64,000 nt of DNA from Gentiana macrophylla (GCA_026214975.1 CM047806.1:83871599-83935598), one strand, 5' to 3'. Counted from the stretch's first letter, positions 23,264 to 35,329 are shown. Numbers and translations: made by a program. Notes: a model not told the origin generated them from the letters alone.

Positions 23264-24636
23264 CTACCGCCACCTCAGTATCAGAATCAGAAGTATTGGG
23301 GCGGAAATGATTTTCCACCACAACAAAGAAGTCAAGTGCGCAATAAGATCATTAAACTTTTCTCTCCAAACTACACTGACTCTCTTCTTCTTGTTCTTGC
23401 GGATGATAGGCATAGACATAGTTGTATGATCAGAAGTTTCAGCAGAAGGTACCTTACGGGTGGAGATAGGAACGTCATCGTCATCTGACTCAAAGAAATA
23501 AGATGGAATCTCCTCACAAATCAGGACATCTGTACTCTCATCTCTGCTTTGGAAATAAAGAATCTCAGGCTTTTCCTTTGGTTGCCCAAAATATTTCTTA
23601 AGTCGATGGCCATTCACTTTAAAAGCTTGATTACCATACCCGTTCAAAGTAATTACTCCACTTGGATTAACCTCGAGAATCTCAAAGGGACCGGACCATC
23701 TAGACTTGAGTTTACCCGAAACAGTGAAGTCTAGTATTATAAAGTAAAGCCATTTCACCAACTTTGAATTCTCGGTCCTTGATCTTAGCGTCATGGAGTA
23801 TCTTAGTTCTCTCCTTGTCGAGCTTAGCATTCTCGTATGCACGAGTCTGAATTAAATCGAGCTCGTTCAATTGTAACAATCTTTTCTCCCCACAGAGTTG
23901 GCTATCAAAATTTAAGAATTTAATTGCCCGTGAAAGCTCGTGTTCAAGTTCGACAGAGTAAATGACAAGCTTTGCCATAGACCATTTGGAAGGGTGACGT
24001 GCCCATCGGGGTCTTGAATGCGCGATGCGATAAGCCCACAACGCGTCATCCAACTTAAGTCTCCAATTAGATCGATTATTGTTCACGGTCTTCTCAAAAT
24101 TCTTTTCAAGCTCACAGTTTGCTTACCTCGACTTGGCCACTAGTTTGAGGATGATATGGTGTACCAATCTTATGTTTGACACCGTACTTTTCAAGGATTT
24201 TGTCAAGCGGCGCATTGCAAAAGTGAGTACCTTCATCACTAATGAGTGCTCTCGGACAGCCGAATCTAGTAAAGATATTCTTTTGCAAGAATTTCTTTAC
24301 AACCTTGTGATCATTAGTTTGAGTAGCTATGGCCTCGACCCACTTGGAAACATAGTCCACACAGACGAGGATATACTTATTACCACATGAGGATGGAAAG
24401 GGTCCCATAAAATCTATGCCCCAAACATCGAAAACTTCGCATTCAAGAATGGGCTTAAGTGGCATTTCCATCCTACTACTCGCCCGTCCGGTTCTCGCAC
24501 CTATCACAACCTTTACAAAAGGCTTCGCATCTTTAAACAGTCGGCGGTAGAATCCAGCTTGAAGAATCTTTGCAACCGTCTTTGGTGTTCCATAGTGACC
24601 TCCGGTAGGACCGCTATGGCATTGCTCCAGGATATC
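23264..24636 (-). pseudogene. Integrase of element C (Athila/Tat type), broken
   Basis: From right to left: a zinc-binding N-terminus ([12 protein letters not shown]) whose CxxC part is scrambled by indels near 24480-24520, the catalytic core ([10 protein letters not shown] with the first Asp; [10 protein letters not shown] with the second; SGQVEVSK with the Glu), a stop at about 24112, continuation at 24086-23712 (LDDALWAYR, ARAYENAKLDKERTK-like helix) and the C-terminal region at 23740-23264 (KLKSRWSGPFEI, NGHRLKKYFG). At least two frame breaks are needed to read it. This would be the enzyme that inserts the element's cDNA; it is not functional here. Confidence 0.88.
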
Positions 24637-24723
24637 CCACTTTATCAAACGCCCGTCTGGAATGGACGCTGCACGAACGCTCGTCCAAGATGCTGAGGGT
24701 CGGATTTCATCATCTTTATCCAA
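24112..24723 (-). other. Chimeric ORF: LTR-derived start fused in frame to integrase
   Basis: A 203-codon open frame begins at ATG 24723 inside the truncated LTR ([13 protein letters not shown]...), crosses the deletion junction at 24636/24637 and continues into the integrase zinc-binding and catalytic core without a stop. The same LTR-encoded start ([10 protein letters not shown]) exists in the complete LTR at 21534, without integrase. It is a product of deletion; whether it is ever expressed is unknown, and the LTR promoter would have to lie in the deleted part. Confidence 0.7.
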
Positions 24724-25025
24724 TTTCTTTGAGCCAATTCCAACTCTATCTCTTATAATTCGACTTGAGCTTTATTTATCCTCATTATAGCATTCGAAAA
24801 TTAACTCCTACATGATAAATAAACAATGCAAAAATGTAATAAAATCCAAATAATAATAATTCCATTAAATCAACACTCAAAATCATCAATTTTGCATACA
24901 ACCCTCTTAAAATCATCTTTATTCAATAATTACACTTAGAACCTTAATTCTCATGTAAATTGTGCAAATGTGGGGAAAATAATAATGAAATAACCCTTAA
25001 TAATCATATAAATATGGCCTTAACA
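24637..25025 (-). mobile_element. Truncated 5' LTR of element C
   Basis: 389 bp matching the end of the complete LTR (from CCACTTTATCAAACGCC to CCTTAACA). The rest of this LTR, including TATA box and transcription start, was lost in the deletion that fused it to integrase. TTAGC at 25026-25030 marks the intact outer edge. The two LTRs are nearly identical over this length, so the insertion is fairly young. Confidence 0.9.
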
Positions 25026-25030
25026 TTAGC

Positions 25031-25617
25031 TGTCCCTTTCTTTGTAATCTCTCAATGTAACCTTTGAATAATCCGAGATATACATCAGCAGGTTCCTGTG
25101 AATGTAAGTCTGCTAAAATGTATATCAGTCAGCTGTTCCAAGGTTGCTGTGTTTATAAAAACACTTCAGCTGACTTCTCTTATATCTAACTTTTTACTGT
25201 GAAGCTAGATTACACTATTTTGAATATAACTAAGTTCCAATCACCACTTAACTTGTGGAACTTAGACCTTGTACACAAGGTGTGTGTAATCAGTTTAGGT
25301 CATCATAGACTTCCCTAAATTCTGATTCCATGTCCTTGACTTTAAATACTAAGTTTGATCCCTTAGCCTTGATGAATCGAGTTTGAACCCTCGGCCTTCG
25401 CCTTGAAAGAGTTCCTAAACTAGTCTCTTGACTCAGTACCCCTCGATATAGACAGTCTCATTGATGAAAGTCACCGACCTTTTACGATCTTGTTTGATCA
25501 AACCTATACAAGATCAAACTATAATAAGCTTATACATTTGATCTAGACATCTTTTTGCCTTTGCTCAATAACAGCTAGTCTGGCACTCATCACTAAAACT
25601 CAAAAATAAGTCCAACA
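25031..25617 (-). mobile_element. 3' LTR of Sirevirus B, proximal part
   Basis: Continues the LTR from 20246 after the TTAGC duplication, ending ...AAGTCCAACA at 25617 (LTR start TGTTGGACTT on the minus strand). The minus-strand sequence immediately upstream is AAAAAGGGAGAAAT (about 25618-25632), the polypurine tract. Matches 36440-37047 of the solo LTR. Confidence 0.9.
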
Positions 25618-25789
25618 ATTTCTCCCTTTTTGATGATGATGCCAATACCCACCTTACAGCAAAGCAAAAAGATTAAAAACAAAAACAGAACAAATATAGT
25701 CATTTCTCATTATAATCAGTTGTTCAAAAGTATTACACACTAGATTCAGCAAAAAAAATAAAATTCATGTGTAGGTATGCTGATCTAGT

Positions 25790-28700
25790 GTCTTCTTTCT
25801 CTTTCTTCTCTTTCCTTCTCTTGCTGCTCAGAATATGCTCTTATTTCTCTAACCATTTCTCTCATCCAATCATTTTCAATAAGAGAGAAATCAATGTGAG
25901 GATTCACTTCTTTCCACCAATTCCATGCCTCAGGTAGAGTAAGGTTGATCTGATGTACTCTAAAGCCTAAACGCTTGTATACTTCTTTGAATTCCTTCTG
26001 TGATTCCTTTGCATTGGTGGTAGGAAGACTTCTTCCACCTCTGCCACCTCTTCCACCTCTATGTGTAGATCTTAAAGCTTTAACCCTTGCTTCCCAAAAC
26101 TTGAGTCCCAGAAAAGAATTTAGTCCCTCATGGAAACCCTTGTCATGGTAAGGTCTTCTCTTGTTGTTGTACAGCTTCTTATATTCTCTGAGAAGATCAT
26201 CAGTGAGTGGAAGTCTGCCAGGTGCAGGTCTCTGAAAGCATTGGTGTCAGCTTCCCGTCTTTTCTTAGCAAAAATCCTAGCATCCTCTTTTGCTACTGTT
26301 GTTTGGCTCTCTTCCCCCTTATTGACATCATCAACAAAATGGGACAGCAGGCCATGAACACTCTCCTGTGTGATCACTAGATTGTTCAGTTGACCTTCCA
26401 TTATCTCTATTCTAGTATCAACTGCAGTGCTCCTCTCTTGCACAGTCTGCTCCAGTAGATTGATCCTCTCAGTGAACTTAGGATCCAATCCAGCAGTTGG
26501 AAGTGTTCCAGCAGACTCAGCCTCAACAGGCTTGGGTGCCTCAGTAAGTTTATCAAGTTTCTGGTGAATGGCTTCAAGTTGATCTTTCAGAAACTTCTCT
26601 TTCATTGTATTTCCTTGTCTGATCCCCTTTACATCAAGAGCAAGGTCAGCAATAGCATACTGAGTGGAAGTAATATTGGAGGCAACTGTTTCTGTAGTCC
26701 TCCTTCTATTTTCCACCAGATTCATCAAATCTTCAAACCTCTGCTCTTGCCTGTCAAGTTGAGTTCTTAACCTTGTAATGTCATTTCGATACCCTCAACT
26801 CATCCAAAATCTCTGCTTTGGTACTCCACCAGCCATTCCTCCAGCCATATGTCCAACAGCTTCATCAGCAGGCTCTTCAACATTGTATTGTGCCCTCTGT
26901 CTGCTGACAACCATGGCTCTACTCATGTCCCTTCCAGCAGGGGCAGGACCTTCTTCAACCATAGCACCAAGAATGTCTTCCATTATAGGATCTTGTGTAG
27001 GTTCCTCAAAGATATGTACAAATGCTTGTTGAGATTCAGCATCTATAGGTTCTTCCTCAGGCACTTGAAATTCCTCATCATCAGTAGTCATAGTCCAAGA
27101 AATTTGCTCATCCTCATCAATAACAAGCCCGATCATTGACCATCTTTCCCTACAGTGGACTTTCCTCCAGCAGGCTCTACTACAGCAGCATATTCTCCAA
27201 CAGCAGCAGGGGTTTCCTCCAAACCTATTTCTGGTTCCAACCTGTGTCCAGGTGCTGTCTGATCCTCAGCAACCTGTACCACCAGTTCCAACCTTTGTTC
27301 AGATGCTGTATGATTCTCAGTAGCCTGAACCTCCTCAGCAATCAATGGTGATCCTTCAAATCCCATCACCATATCCAATCTCTGTGCTACCACTGTTTGT
27401 TCCTCAGTGATCAGCACCCTCTGTACAAGAATTGTAGGGAATTCAGCCATATTATCTATTTGAAATTCCCTAACATCAGCAATCATTCGTAGGAAATTGA
27501 CAATTTTGGATAGAGTGTCCTGAGTGTCAATCCATTCTTGATATTGACTTGAGTTTTCAGAACTGACATTAGGCTCATTATGATCAATAACCCTCTCATC
27601 ATTCAGATCTTCATTCTGCTGATCTTCAATAAGTGCAGCAGATTCTTCAATGAAGACAGTATCTATCTCACCAACCAGCCTGTTTGCACCAATATGTATA
27701 CCCTCATTGATTTGTGCCTCCAGATCATCCATGGTGAGATCTTCCGAGATCCTCATCCATTTGACCACGATCTGCGGCCCTCAAAGAGACCTACCAAGAT
27801 TATCGATGGACTGTTGTATACTTGGTTCATTAAACAAAGCAGTCCCACTGACTCCTCCTGGACCAGAGGGATGATCATCACCAGAATCAGATGATGAGGA
27901 ATCATCACTATCTGATTCATCTCTAGAATCTCTGAACTTGATACCCTCTTCCTTCTTTAGTTGATCAAAGAGATCCATCAATCTTGCTTCCAGCAAAGAG
28001 GTATCAACCAGATCCAACAAAATTTCCACTCCCAACTTCTCAAAATCCCATTCCTCAAAATCTGTCATTGGTTCTGCAGCTAGATTTTGTCTTTTATAGA
28101 ACCCAAACTTCCATTGAAAGTAGTTTGCAACCAGTAGGAGTTTAGGATCAACATATCCTTCTTTCTTCTTTTTATCCTTCCTTTCAAATGGCATGGTTGG
28201 CCTTCTAGGAGCAGTTTGAGTACCTTGATGACCTCCAAAGGTCTAAACAAGTAGGTTAAGAGTTTCTTCAACAGATGCTTCTAGGTCAGTAGGTTGCTCA
28301 GATTGTACATTAGTGACTACTACCTCCATCTGTTCCACACTGGGTTCCCCCTGACTTACATGCTCATCAGCTGGGTCAGCAACAACTTGCTCTTCCCCCT
28401 GAACTATTGCAGAACTTGCAGGGTCTTGTACCAACTTTTCAACTTCCACCGCAGGTGCATTCTCAGTAAATTTGTTGTGGTTCTTCAACAATTTTATCAA
28501 CAACAACTTGTGCAACTTCAGTAGGCTCAGCAGCCTTTACAGGGAAGGATTCAACAACTTCTACAGCAGGCTCAGGGTCAGCAGTCTGCTGTGATTCTCC
28601 AGTAGTTGCTTAACAACAACCTCTACTATCTCAGTAGGCTTAATTGTTGTTAGGGGCTCAGCCTCAATAGCCTCTTCTTCCTCTTCTTCCCTCTGAGCCT

Positions 28701-29793
28701 CCAGAATCCTCAATTGTTTCCCTTTGCCATGTTTCTTTTTCTTGGCAATCTCTTTCATTCTTTTAGAAAGTTGCTCTGATTCAGCTTCAGCAGCTTTCCT
28801 CTTCCGTGTAATTTCAACAATAGCAATAATTTCAACTTCAACTGGACCCTCAGTTGACTCAACAGTCTCTGCTGTTTGCTTCCTTGTCTTCCTAGGCTTT
28901 AACATTTCAGTTATTTTCCTTGTTTTAGTAGCCTTTCTCTTCCCAACAACCTTTTTAGGTGCAGTAGACTTAGCAACTTCCTTAATCTGCTCACCTCCAG
29001 CATCATCATCTCTTCCATCATCACTCTCAGTGGCTTCATCATCCACATCTTCATCATCATCCAAGCCAGGAATAGGAGTAGCAACTTCTGGCTTGTATCT
29101 GGATTTGTTAATCTTTTCAGATGAAATATCAGGCATCTAAAAATGATTTAGCAAGGTCTGAATCAGTAGACCTAGGGGCTTGGTCTTGGACTTCCTTACA
29201 CCATCTCTATCTTCTGGTAAACACCTTCTTCATGTAATGTATAAAGAATCCAGCCCAATCAAACTTCATACTTCTGCAGATGATGATCAGCAGGTCTATT
29301 TTAGGTCCAGACATTGTGTCTAGACTCCCAATGAATCCCAAAATAGTTTTTGCAATCAATTTGCTCAGCAGGTTATACTCATAACCAATGTTCTTCACAT
29401 TAATGCTTAGAGATGAAGATATCTTCTCATTTGTCTTTATTGCATCCACAAACTTCATCCTTGGTAGATTCATTGCTTCTGGATTGGTGGGAGCATTATT
29501 TCCAGGTCCAAAATGAAATACTTCTCTCAGTAGATCTGAAGATATTTCAATCTCCCTACCATTAACCGTTGAAGTGAAGGCCTCTTTACCTTTATGTATT
29601 ACAATGTTTTTCCAGAATTCCAACACATTAACATATGAAATTTTCTCCAGTCTTCTGTTGATAACATTCTCCAGACCAGCAATCCGTCTGATTCTTCGTC
29701 CTATGTTAATGGCCAGTTCCGTAGTGTGACAGTCAGTCACATAACCTCTTACACTTTGACTGGTGCCAATATGAACATCATCCTTGTTTGCCG
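25790..29793 (-). pseudogene. Envelope-like region of Sirevirus B
   Basis: About 4 kb read right to left. The N-terminal domain (29740-29207) has NIGRRIRR, LLREVFHFG, NIGYEYNLL and GFIGSLDTMSGPKIDLLII. Then come a Lys/Arg and acidic stretch (29136-28561, with KKKKHGKGK), an acidic Gln-rich part (28515-28243), the QWKFGFYKR segment (28194-27781), more acidic sequence (27768-26795), a Gly-Met-Ala patch (GHMAGGMAGG, about 26850), a likely coiled coil (26728-26350, LLEQTVQERS with heptad-like spacing) and a C-terminal part ending near 25790. The start codon position has ACG where D has ATG (about 29791). Frames shift at most segment borders. No convincing signal peptide or membrane anchor is seen. 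Confidence 0.75.
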
Positions 29794-30277
29794 TTATAGA
29801 TGATAAAGATGAAGAAGAAAGCTTTCAAATCTGTGTTCACACAAGATATTTGCAGAGAAATCGCAATTTGAGAGTTGTATGTATCCTCTGTGTATATGTC
29901 TGTATATAAAGCAGAGAGTAGTGGATAGAAAACTGTCAGACACGTACTGTAGCATTAACCACGATTAAAATTTGAGTGAATGTCTTCTTGCCACGTGTCC
30001 CATGACAGACCCATAACGGATTGTAACCGTTCGATCGTGTAACTGCGGTTATAAAGATGAAATAAATATCCCGCTATTTTTGCTTTTTGACTTTGGTAAA
30101 GTTTGACTGAGTAACATTTATTTCAAAGCACCTTGTCATCATGGACTTGGCTCAAGCAAATGCTTGACAATATGTCTCAAAGAAACTGGCGACAAAGTAA
30201 CTTTGCGATCGTCAATTCTTTTGCTTTGTCCAACTGATAATACAAGATGAAGTTTAATACCAATGACGATCCATCAA

Positions 30278-30394
30278 GTGAGCTCACCCAACATGACAAT
30301 GACCAATCCCCTTGGCAACTTCATTTGCTCAATTGTCCAAACATAAGTACATGGAATTGTTGATACCAATGACTAATCTGCTAAGTGAGCTCAC
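30278..30394. repeat. Two GTGAGCTCAC palindromes between pol and the envelope-like region (B)
   Basis: Perfect copies at 30278-30287 and 30385-30394, each in a longer direct repeat (minus strand: GATTGGTC or GATTAGTC, a short spacer, TTGGGTGAGCTCACTT, then ATTGGTATC). Repeat spacing is 107 bp. D has the same arrangement. Confidence 0.8.
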
Positions 30395-30429
30395 CCAACA
30401 TAGCGAAGACTAATCCCTTGGTGAATTCG

Positions 30430-30979
30430 GTTACATTCTTGATCATAGATGTATCACCAACTTTTATAATTCCAAGTTCAGTCCTCAGTTTAGCTAATCT
30501 TTCACTATCCAGTGGTTTAGTGAAAATATCAGCAAGTTGATCTTTAGTAGGATATACAAAACCACCACATCTTTCTTTTCAACATGATCTCTTATAAAGT
30601 GATGTCTTACATCAATGTGCTTGGTTCTTGAGTGCAAAATAGGATTTTCTATGATGGCAATTGCACTTGTGTTGTCACACATTATAGGAATTTCTCTTTC
30701 TTCAATTCCATAATCCCTTAATTGTTGTCTTAACCAAAGTACTTGTGCACAAAGAACTTCCAAAGAAGAATATATTTCACTTTTTCAAGAAGTGGAAGTT
30801 GATATTGAATTCTATTTCTTGCTAAACCAGGAGACCAGTCTATTTCCCATTAACTGACAGGTTCATGTGGTGCTTTTTCTATCAATCTTGCATCCAACAT
30901 AATCAGAATCTGAGTAGGATATAACCTTGAAGCTTCCATCTTTTGAATACCAAATTCCTAGATCCAAAGTCTCTTTTAG
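30430..30979 (-). pseudogene. RNase H domain of Sirevirus B
   Basis: Recognisable segments: a YSDSDYVGC-like region near 30880-30905, the SWFSKK-like region near 30830, then CAQVLWLRQQLRDYGIEE, PIMCDNTSA, SRTKHIDVRHHFIRDH and the terminal ISTKPLD-like tail at about 30500. At least two frame changes and a damaged catalytic Glu region (about 30760-30800) break the domain. Confidence 0.85.
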
Positions 30980-31753
30980 CTATTTGAGAACTCTTTTGAC
31001 TGTAGCTAAGTGACTTTCCTTAGGTTTTGATTGAAATCTTGCACAAACACCTACAGGAAATGATATATCAGTCTGGCGGCGATAGAGTACAATGACAGAT
31101 CTGCCTATCATCCTTCTGTATAAAGTCTGATCAACATCTTTGCCATCTTTGTCTTCATCCAATCTAATATTTGTACTCATACGAGTTGATACCTTGGTGC
31201 TATTTTCCATACCAAACTTCTTCAGCGGCTCCTTGGTGTACTTGGTTTGATGAATGAAGATTCCATCTTTCATTTGTTTGACTTGTAAACCCAAAAAGTA
31301 GTTCATTTCTCCCATCATACTCATTTGGAATTTACTTTTCATCATATTTGCAAAATTTTCACAAAGTAAATCATTTTCAGAACCAAAAATTATGTCATCA
31401 ACATAAATCTGTACCAGCAGGGTGCTGTCTCCTTCACTGATTCTGAAAAGTGTCTTGTCAATGGTACCTTTGGTAAAACCCTTATCCACCAAGAATTGAG
31501 ATAGAGTCTCATACCATGCTCTTAGTGCTTGTTTCAAACCATAAAGTGCTTTATTGAGTCTACACACTTTATCTTCTTGATCTTTAACTTCAAATCCAGG
31601 AGGTTGCTGAACATAGACCTCCTCTTCCAGAATGCCATTCAAAAATGCACTCTTGACATCCATCTGATATACTTTGAAGTTTTTATATGCAACATATGCC
31701 AAGAATAATCTTATAGCTTCCAATCTTGCAACAGGGGCATTTGTTTCATCAAA
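30980..31753 (-). pseudogene. Reverse transcriptase of Sirevirus B, main part
   Basis: One open stretch from 31723 to 30980 covers most of the RT palm and thumb: [12 protein letters not shown] with a catalytic Asp, [20 protein letters not shown], the catalytic box [34 protein letters not shown] and the linker toward RNase H. The N-terminal RT part is in the preceding ORF, separated by an in-frame TAA at about 31754 where D has sense codons. Of the three Sireviruses, B has the longest uninterrupted RT. Confidence 0.92.
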
Positions 31754-32377
31754 TTATATTCCTTCTGCTTGAGAATAGCCCTTTGCTACTAGTCTGGTCT
31801 TATTCCTCAAAATGGTACCAGATTCATCCAATTTGTTTCTGTATACCCATTTTGTTCCAATAATGTTTGCATGATTAGGCCTTTCCACTAGTGTCCAAAC
31901 TTGATTTCTTTCAAATTCATTCAACTCTTCTTGCATAGCAATTATCCAATCTGGATCTGAAATTGCTTCTTCAACAACTTTAGGTTCCATTTGAGATAGA
32001 AAACATGTAAACATTGCTTCTAATTGTCTTTTAGTCCTCACACCTTGCTGTATGTGACCAATAACTTGTTCAGCAGGGTAATCCCTTAACCATTGTAGAT
32101 TTTGGTTAGATTGATTTTCAAGAACATCATCTTCAGTAGGGTCTGCTGTTTCTTCAACAGGAGGCTCAGCAAATCCTTGAACTTCTTCAGTTGTTGCATC
32201 AGTAGTGTTACCAGTAGGGACACAGGCAGAAACCTTTAGGTCATTAAGCCTTTCCAAAACATCAACACATTCTGGATCAGTGACTTGTTGATTCTCAGCA
32301 GGTTCAAAAGCTTCATCTTCCATTCCAATGAATTTAGGTTCATCAAACACAACATGTATTGTTTCTTCATGTTTCAA
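31754..32377 (-). pseudogene. Integrase C-terminus and RT N-terminus of Sirevirus B
   Basis: Starts with HEETIHVVFDEPKF, the usual end of the copia integrase C-terminal region. An acidic, poorly conserved linker follows (about 32300-32080), then the RT entry: [37 protein letters not shown] and RLVAKGYSQAEGI. Same order as D at 46110-46760. One stop separates it from the main RT. Confidence 0.88.
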
Positions 32378-32383
32378 TGTCCT

Positions 32384-33072
32384 TTATTCAAGACCACAAT
32401 GCCTTCTTTGATGAGAAGAGTATCCCAAGCAGATTCCTTCATCTGATTTTGGTTGGAAGGTCTTCAATTGTTCCTTATGATTTAGAATAAAACATTTACT
32501 TCCAAATGGATGAAAGTAAGATATATTAGGTTTTCTTCCATTCCAAATTTCATAAGGTGTCTTCAGCAGCTTCTTGTTCTCTGAGGTTCTATTTTGTGTA
32601 TAGTATGCTGTATTAACTGCTTCAGCCCAATATCTGTCAGGTAATAATGCTTCACAAATCATAGTTCATCCTACTTCTTTCAAAGTCCTGTTTCTTCTCT
32701 CAGCAACCCCATTTTGCTGAGGTGTACTAGCAGCAGCAAGTTGATGTAGTATACCATTCTGTTCATAATATTCTCTATAACTTTGTTGAGAAATTCAGTA
32801 CCCTTATCTGATCTGATCTTCACTACTGTCAAAGTTTTCGCATTTTGCAATCTCTTCAAAAGTTCAGGCATCTTTTGAAGTGTTTCACTTTTCTTGTTCA
32901 TGAATATCACCCAAGTGTATCTTGAATAATCATCCACAACTACTAAAGTGTACTTCTTTCCTGTTACACTTGTTGGTGTTACTGGTCCAAAAAGATCCAT
33001 GTGCATCAGCTCCAAAACTCTTTTGTTGATTGCTTTGTTTTTTACTTGAAGCTTGATTTAGTTTGTTTGCAT
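32384..33072 (-). pseudogene. Integrase catalytic core of Sirevirus B
   Basis: ORFs at 33015-32680 and 32662-32384 carry HMDLFGPV (first catalytic Asp), VVVDDYSRYTWV, RSDKGTEF (second Asp) and, after a frame break near 32690-32750, the region of the catalytic Glu and RYWAEAVNTAYYTQNR, then KPNISYFHPFGSKCF. At least two breaks are needed to read through. Confidence 0.9.
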
Positions 33073-33074
33073 TG

Positions 33075-33590
33075 CTAACAGGCATCACATATAGCATCCT
33101 TCTTGAATGTGATCTCAGGTAAACCAATCACCAGTTTCTTCTTCACCAACTGATTGATATCATCAAAGTTTAGATGATTCAACTTCTTATGCCATAGCCA
33201 ATTAAGTTCTGACTTGGTATGCACAATCAGACAGGTTTCTGGAACAGCAGTAGAGCAATCCACAACATACATGTTTTGTTGTCTTCTTCCAGCCAACACA
33301 ACTTGATCACCTCTTTCACTAATGACAATACAGGTGCCCTTGTCAAAAGTGACCTTGTAGTCCATGTCACAAAATTTTCCAGTGCTCAGTAGGTTGTAGT
33401 CCAGTCCTTCCACATATGCAACATTCCTGATTGTTAATCCATTTCTCACAAGTGTGCCATATCCTCTTGTGTATCCTGGTGTGTTCTTGTTGCCAAAATT
33501 CACTCTTAGACCATCCTTTGCCACAATGTTTGACAGACAGTGCTTATTCTTTGTCATATGTCTGGAACATCCACTGTCAAAGTACCAGAC
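33075..33590 (-). pseudogene. Protease end, GAG-pre-integrase and integrase zinc finger of Sirevirus B
   Basis: On the minus strand: FDSGCSRHM-type protease active site (about 33585-33560), VNFGNKNTPGYTRGYGTL, NVAYVEGLDYNLLS, the GAG-pre-integrase region, then LWHKKLNHLNF and CDAC of the HHCC zinc finger. The stretch 33557-33075 is open. It is in a different frame from gag, which ends at a TAA about 35 nt upstream, as in D. Confidence 0.9.
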
Positions 33591-33599
33591 ACCTTACAA

Positions 33600-35025
33600 A
33601 ACAAAGTTAATGCATTTTAGGTACCCAAAACCGTTTGGGCCCATAGTGGTCAGTGGCAAGCATGACCCTTGGCAAATTTCCATAAGGTCTTCTTTGAAAG
33701 GTATCATACTTTGGTTCATACATGTATTCTACACATCCATAAGGTCTAACAATTGGTTGTGTAGGATTCACATATGCTTTCTGGCCTTTTGGAATGTAAT
33801 GTTGTTTAAGGTGATTTCTGTTGTTAGAATCACTAGCATAGCCATAGGTATGCTTTGTCTGTTAGAAACGACCACTGTAATATGGAGTCTCTTGAGGTCC
33901 TCTGTGAGGTCTTGTATAAGTCCACTTCTTTGAGTCCTCTCTTCGATTCCATTGCTTAGGTTTTACCACTAGCAAAGATGGTTATACTGTTGTTTCTAGC
34001 GATAGAGTGCGGGAATATTCCAATCCTCATCGAGAGGGAACAATCTACCTTTCCACGAGATAAGTATCCTTTGAATGATTAACATTTTTGGGTTTAGGAT
34101 TCTTATCCTTGGAATATTTCGATTTCTACCTTTTGTGGTTCAAATAGACTTGGTAGCAAGTCTGCATCGTGCAGGTCTAGAAGGTACAGCAGCCTTATTT
34201 TTGGATTTATTCCTTTTGTTAGGTGTTGTTGACCTTTTTGACTTCTGATTTTGCTTCCTTGAAGCTTTCTCAATAGGCTTCACTGCCTCAGCAACCCTTT
34301 TGGGAGTTGGATCTTATGCAGGTACAAACTTAGGACCAATTCTGGCACTAGGTTCAGTAACCTTACTGGATCCACTCTTATTAGATTGTTGAGTTCCAAA
34401 TCCAAGCCATGTTCTATCACCATAAGGCTTTCCAGATTTGAATGCAGTGGAGGAACAAGTTTGTTCAGCAGATTCAGCAGCTACTGAATGTTCAGCAAGC
34501 TTATGCTGATTCTATCCAACTTCTTTTTCCTTACCTTTGAGAATTCTTAATTCAAGATTTAACCTTTCAACTTCGTTTGAAGAGCTTCTTTTCAAATTCT
34601 TCACAATCTCATAACCGCATTGTATTATCCTCGATTGATTAAGGATGGCATCCAAAGTTTCTTCATTGTCGAATTTTTAGGATTTGAACCACAAGTTGAT
34701 TCACAATCACTTCCAAAGCAGAGTGTTTATAGATACGAATGTATACCTCCAACTTTGTTTCATCCATATTTGCCATTAAAGCATAATCATCCATCTCAAA
34801 GAACAAGTGCAGTATCATCGATTCATTTCCGCACTACGATTCTACTTTATATCCTGATTCATCTTCAGCAACCATAGCTTTCTTGCCAGATCTTCTTTGC
34901 TGACTTTTGCTCTTCAGTAGGTCTGGACAATCAGGTCTAAATGTCCAGGCTTCTTGCAATTAAAGAAAATATAATCAGGTTCCTTCTTGTATTTTAGTTC
35001 AGGACAATCAGGTTTGAAGTGTCCT
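33600..35025 (-). pseudogene. C-terminal gag of Sirevirus B
   Basis: Reads from the zinc knuckle (GHFKPDCPEL and NCKKPGHLDL at 35025-34900) through a disordered Ser/Lys/Gln-rich tail (IEKASRKQNQKSK-like segment near 34260) to WVPKMH and a TAA at about 33620. The capsid and first knuckle are absent because the element is broken at 35025. The region 33950-34100 carries several small changes where D has CAG or CAGCAG. The plus-strand ORF 33454-33933 is a shadow. Confidence 0.75.
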
Positions 35026-35329
35026 TCGTAGTTTTGAGTGTTCCACCAATCTTGATGTATCCAGGCTTCAAAATTAGAGAGCAATACAAGAAAGATAAAA
35101 AAGAGGGTAAATCTGGATGAAGATGAAGTCAAAACCAGAAAAGCGATTAAAGAAAGCCGAAAGGAATATGAAGACTTCAGAAGAGGTAAGTCTACAGTTC
35201 TTGTTTATGATATATCTTCTTCTAAGTCCGACCTCAAGGAGGACCCCGACTATATACCTTCAGAGCCTGAAAATTATCCCTACTCTGAGGTGGTTGATAA
35301 GTTAGGGGACCCTGGTAGTTTTAGGCTCC
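35026..35329 (+). pseudogene. Gag-protease boundary of element F, copy 2
   Basis: From about 35029 repeats 18858-19153 with small differences: an extra A in a run (about 35096-35101), AGAAAAGCG for GTAGCG, and CAGAAG where copy 1 has a stop. It ends ...TTTTAGGCTCC at the same target pentamer and is followed by an LTR of the same family. So the duplicated unit is flank plus LTR edge, not the flank alone. The left junction joins it to the gag of Sirevirus B without visible transposon ends. Confidence 0.85.

Larger units (their letters stand above)
20247..25025 (-). mobile_element. Ty3/gypsy element C, internally deleted, inserted in the LTR of Sirevirus B
   Basis: Flanked by TTAGC duplications. 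On the minus strand: a truncated 5' LTR (25025-24637), integrase (24636-23264), a 3' untranslated region with two polypurine-like tracts (23263-21839) and a full 3' LTR (21838-20247). Primer site, gag, protease, RT and RNase H are missing, because a deletion joins LTR sequence directly to integrase at 24636/24637. Integrase and LTR features place it in the Athila/Tat group. It cannot be autonomous. The solo LTR at 49821 is from a related family. Confidence 0.88.
19154..35025 (-). mobile_element. Sirevirus B: minus-strand Ty1/copia element lacking its 5' end
   Basis: On the minus strand: end of gag with one zinc knuckle (35025), protease, integrase, RT, RNase H, conserved palindromes, long envelope-like region, polypurine tract (about 25618-25641) and 3' LTR (25617 to 19154, split by element C). 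The primer site, 5' leader, most of gag and the 5' LTR are absent: sequence changes at 35025/35026 to a second copy of the flanking F DNA. The left target site is GCTCC (19149-19153). Coding parts have scattered stops and indels but remain easy to read. It belongs to the same family as D. Confidence 0.85.

Noticed and set aside
28724..29140. Plus-strand 138-codon hydrophobic, Ser-rich ORF that looks like a membrane protein
   Set aside because: Antisense to the Lys/Glu-rich part of the envelope-like ORF of B; the reverse of charged codons gives hydrophobic ones.
33454..33933. Plus-strand 159-codon ORF
   Set aside because: Antisense to the clear gag/protease region of Sirevirus B; a shadow frame.
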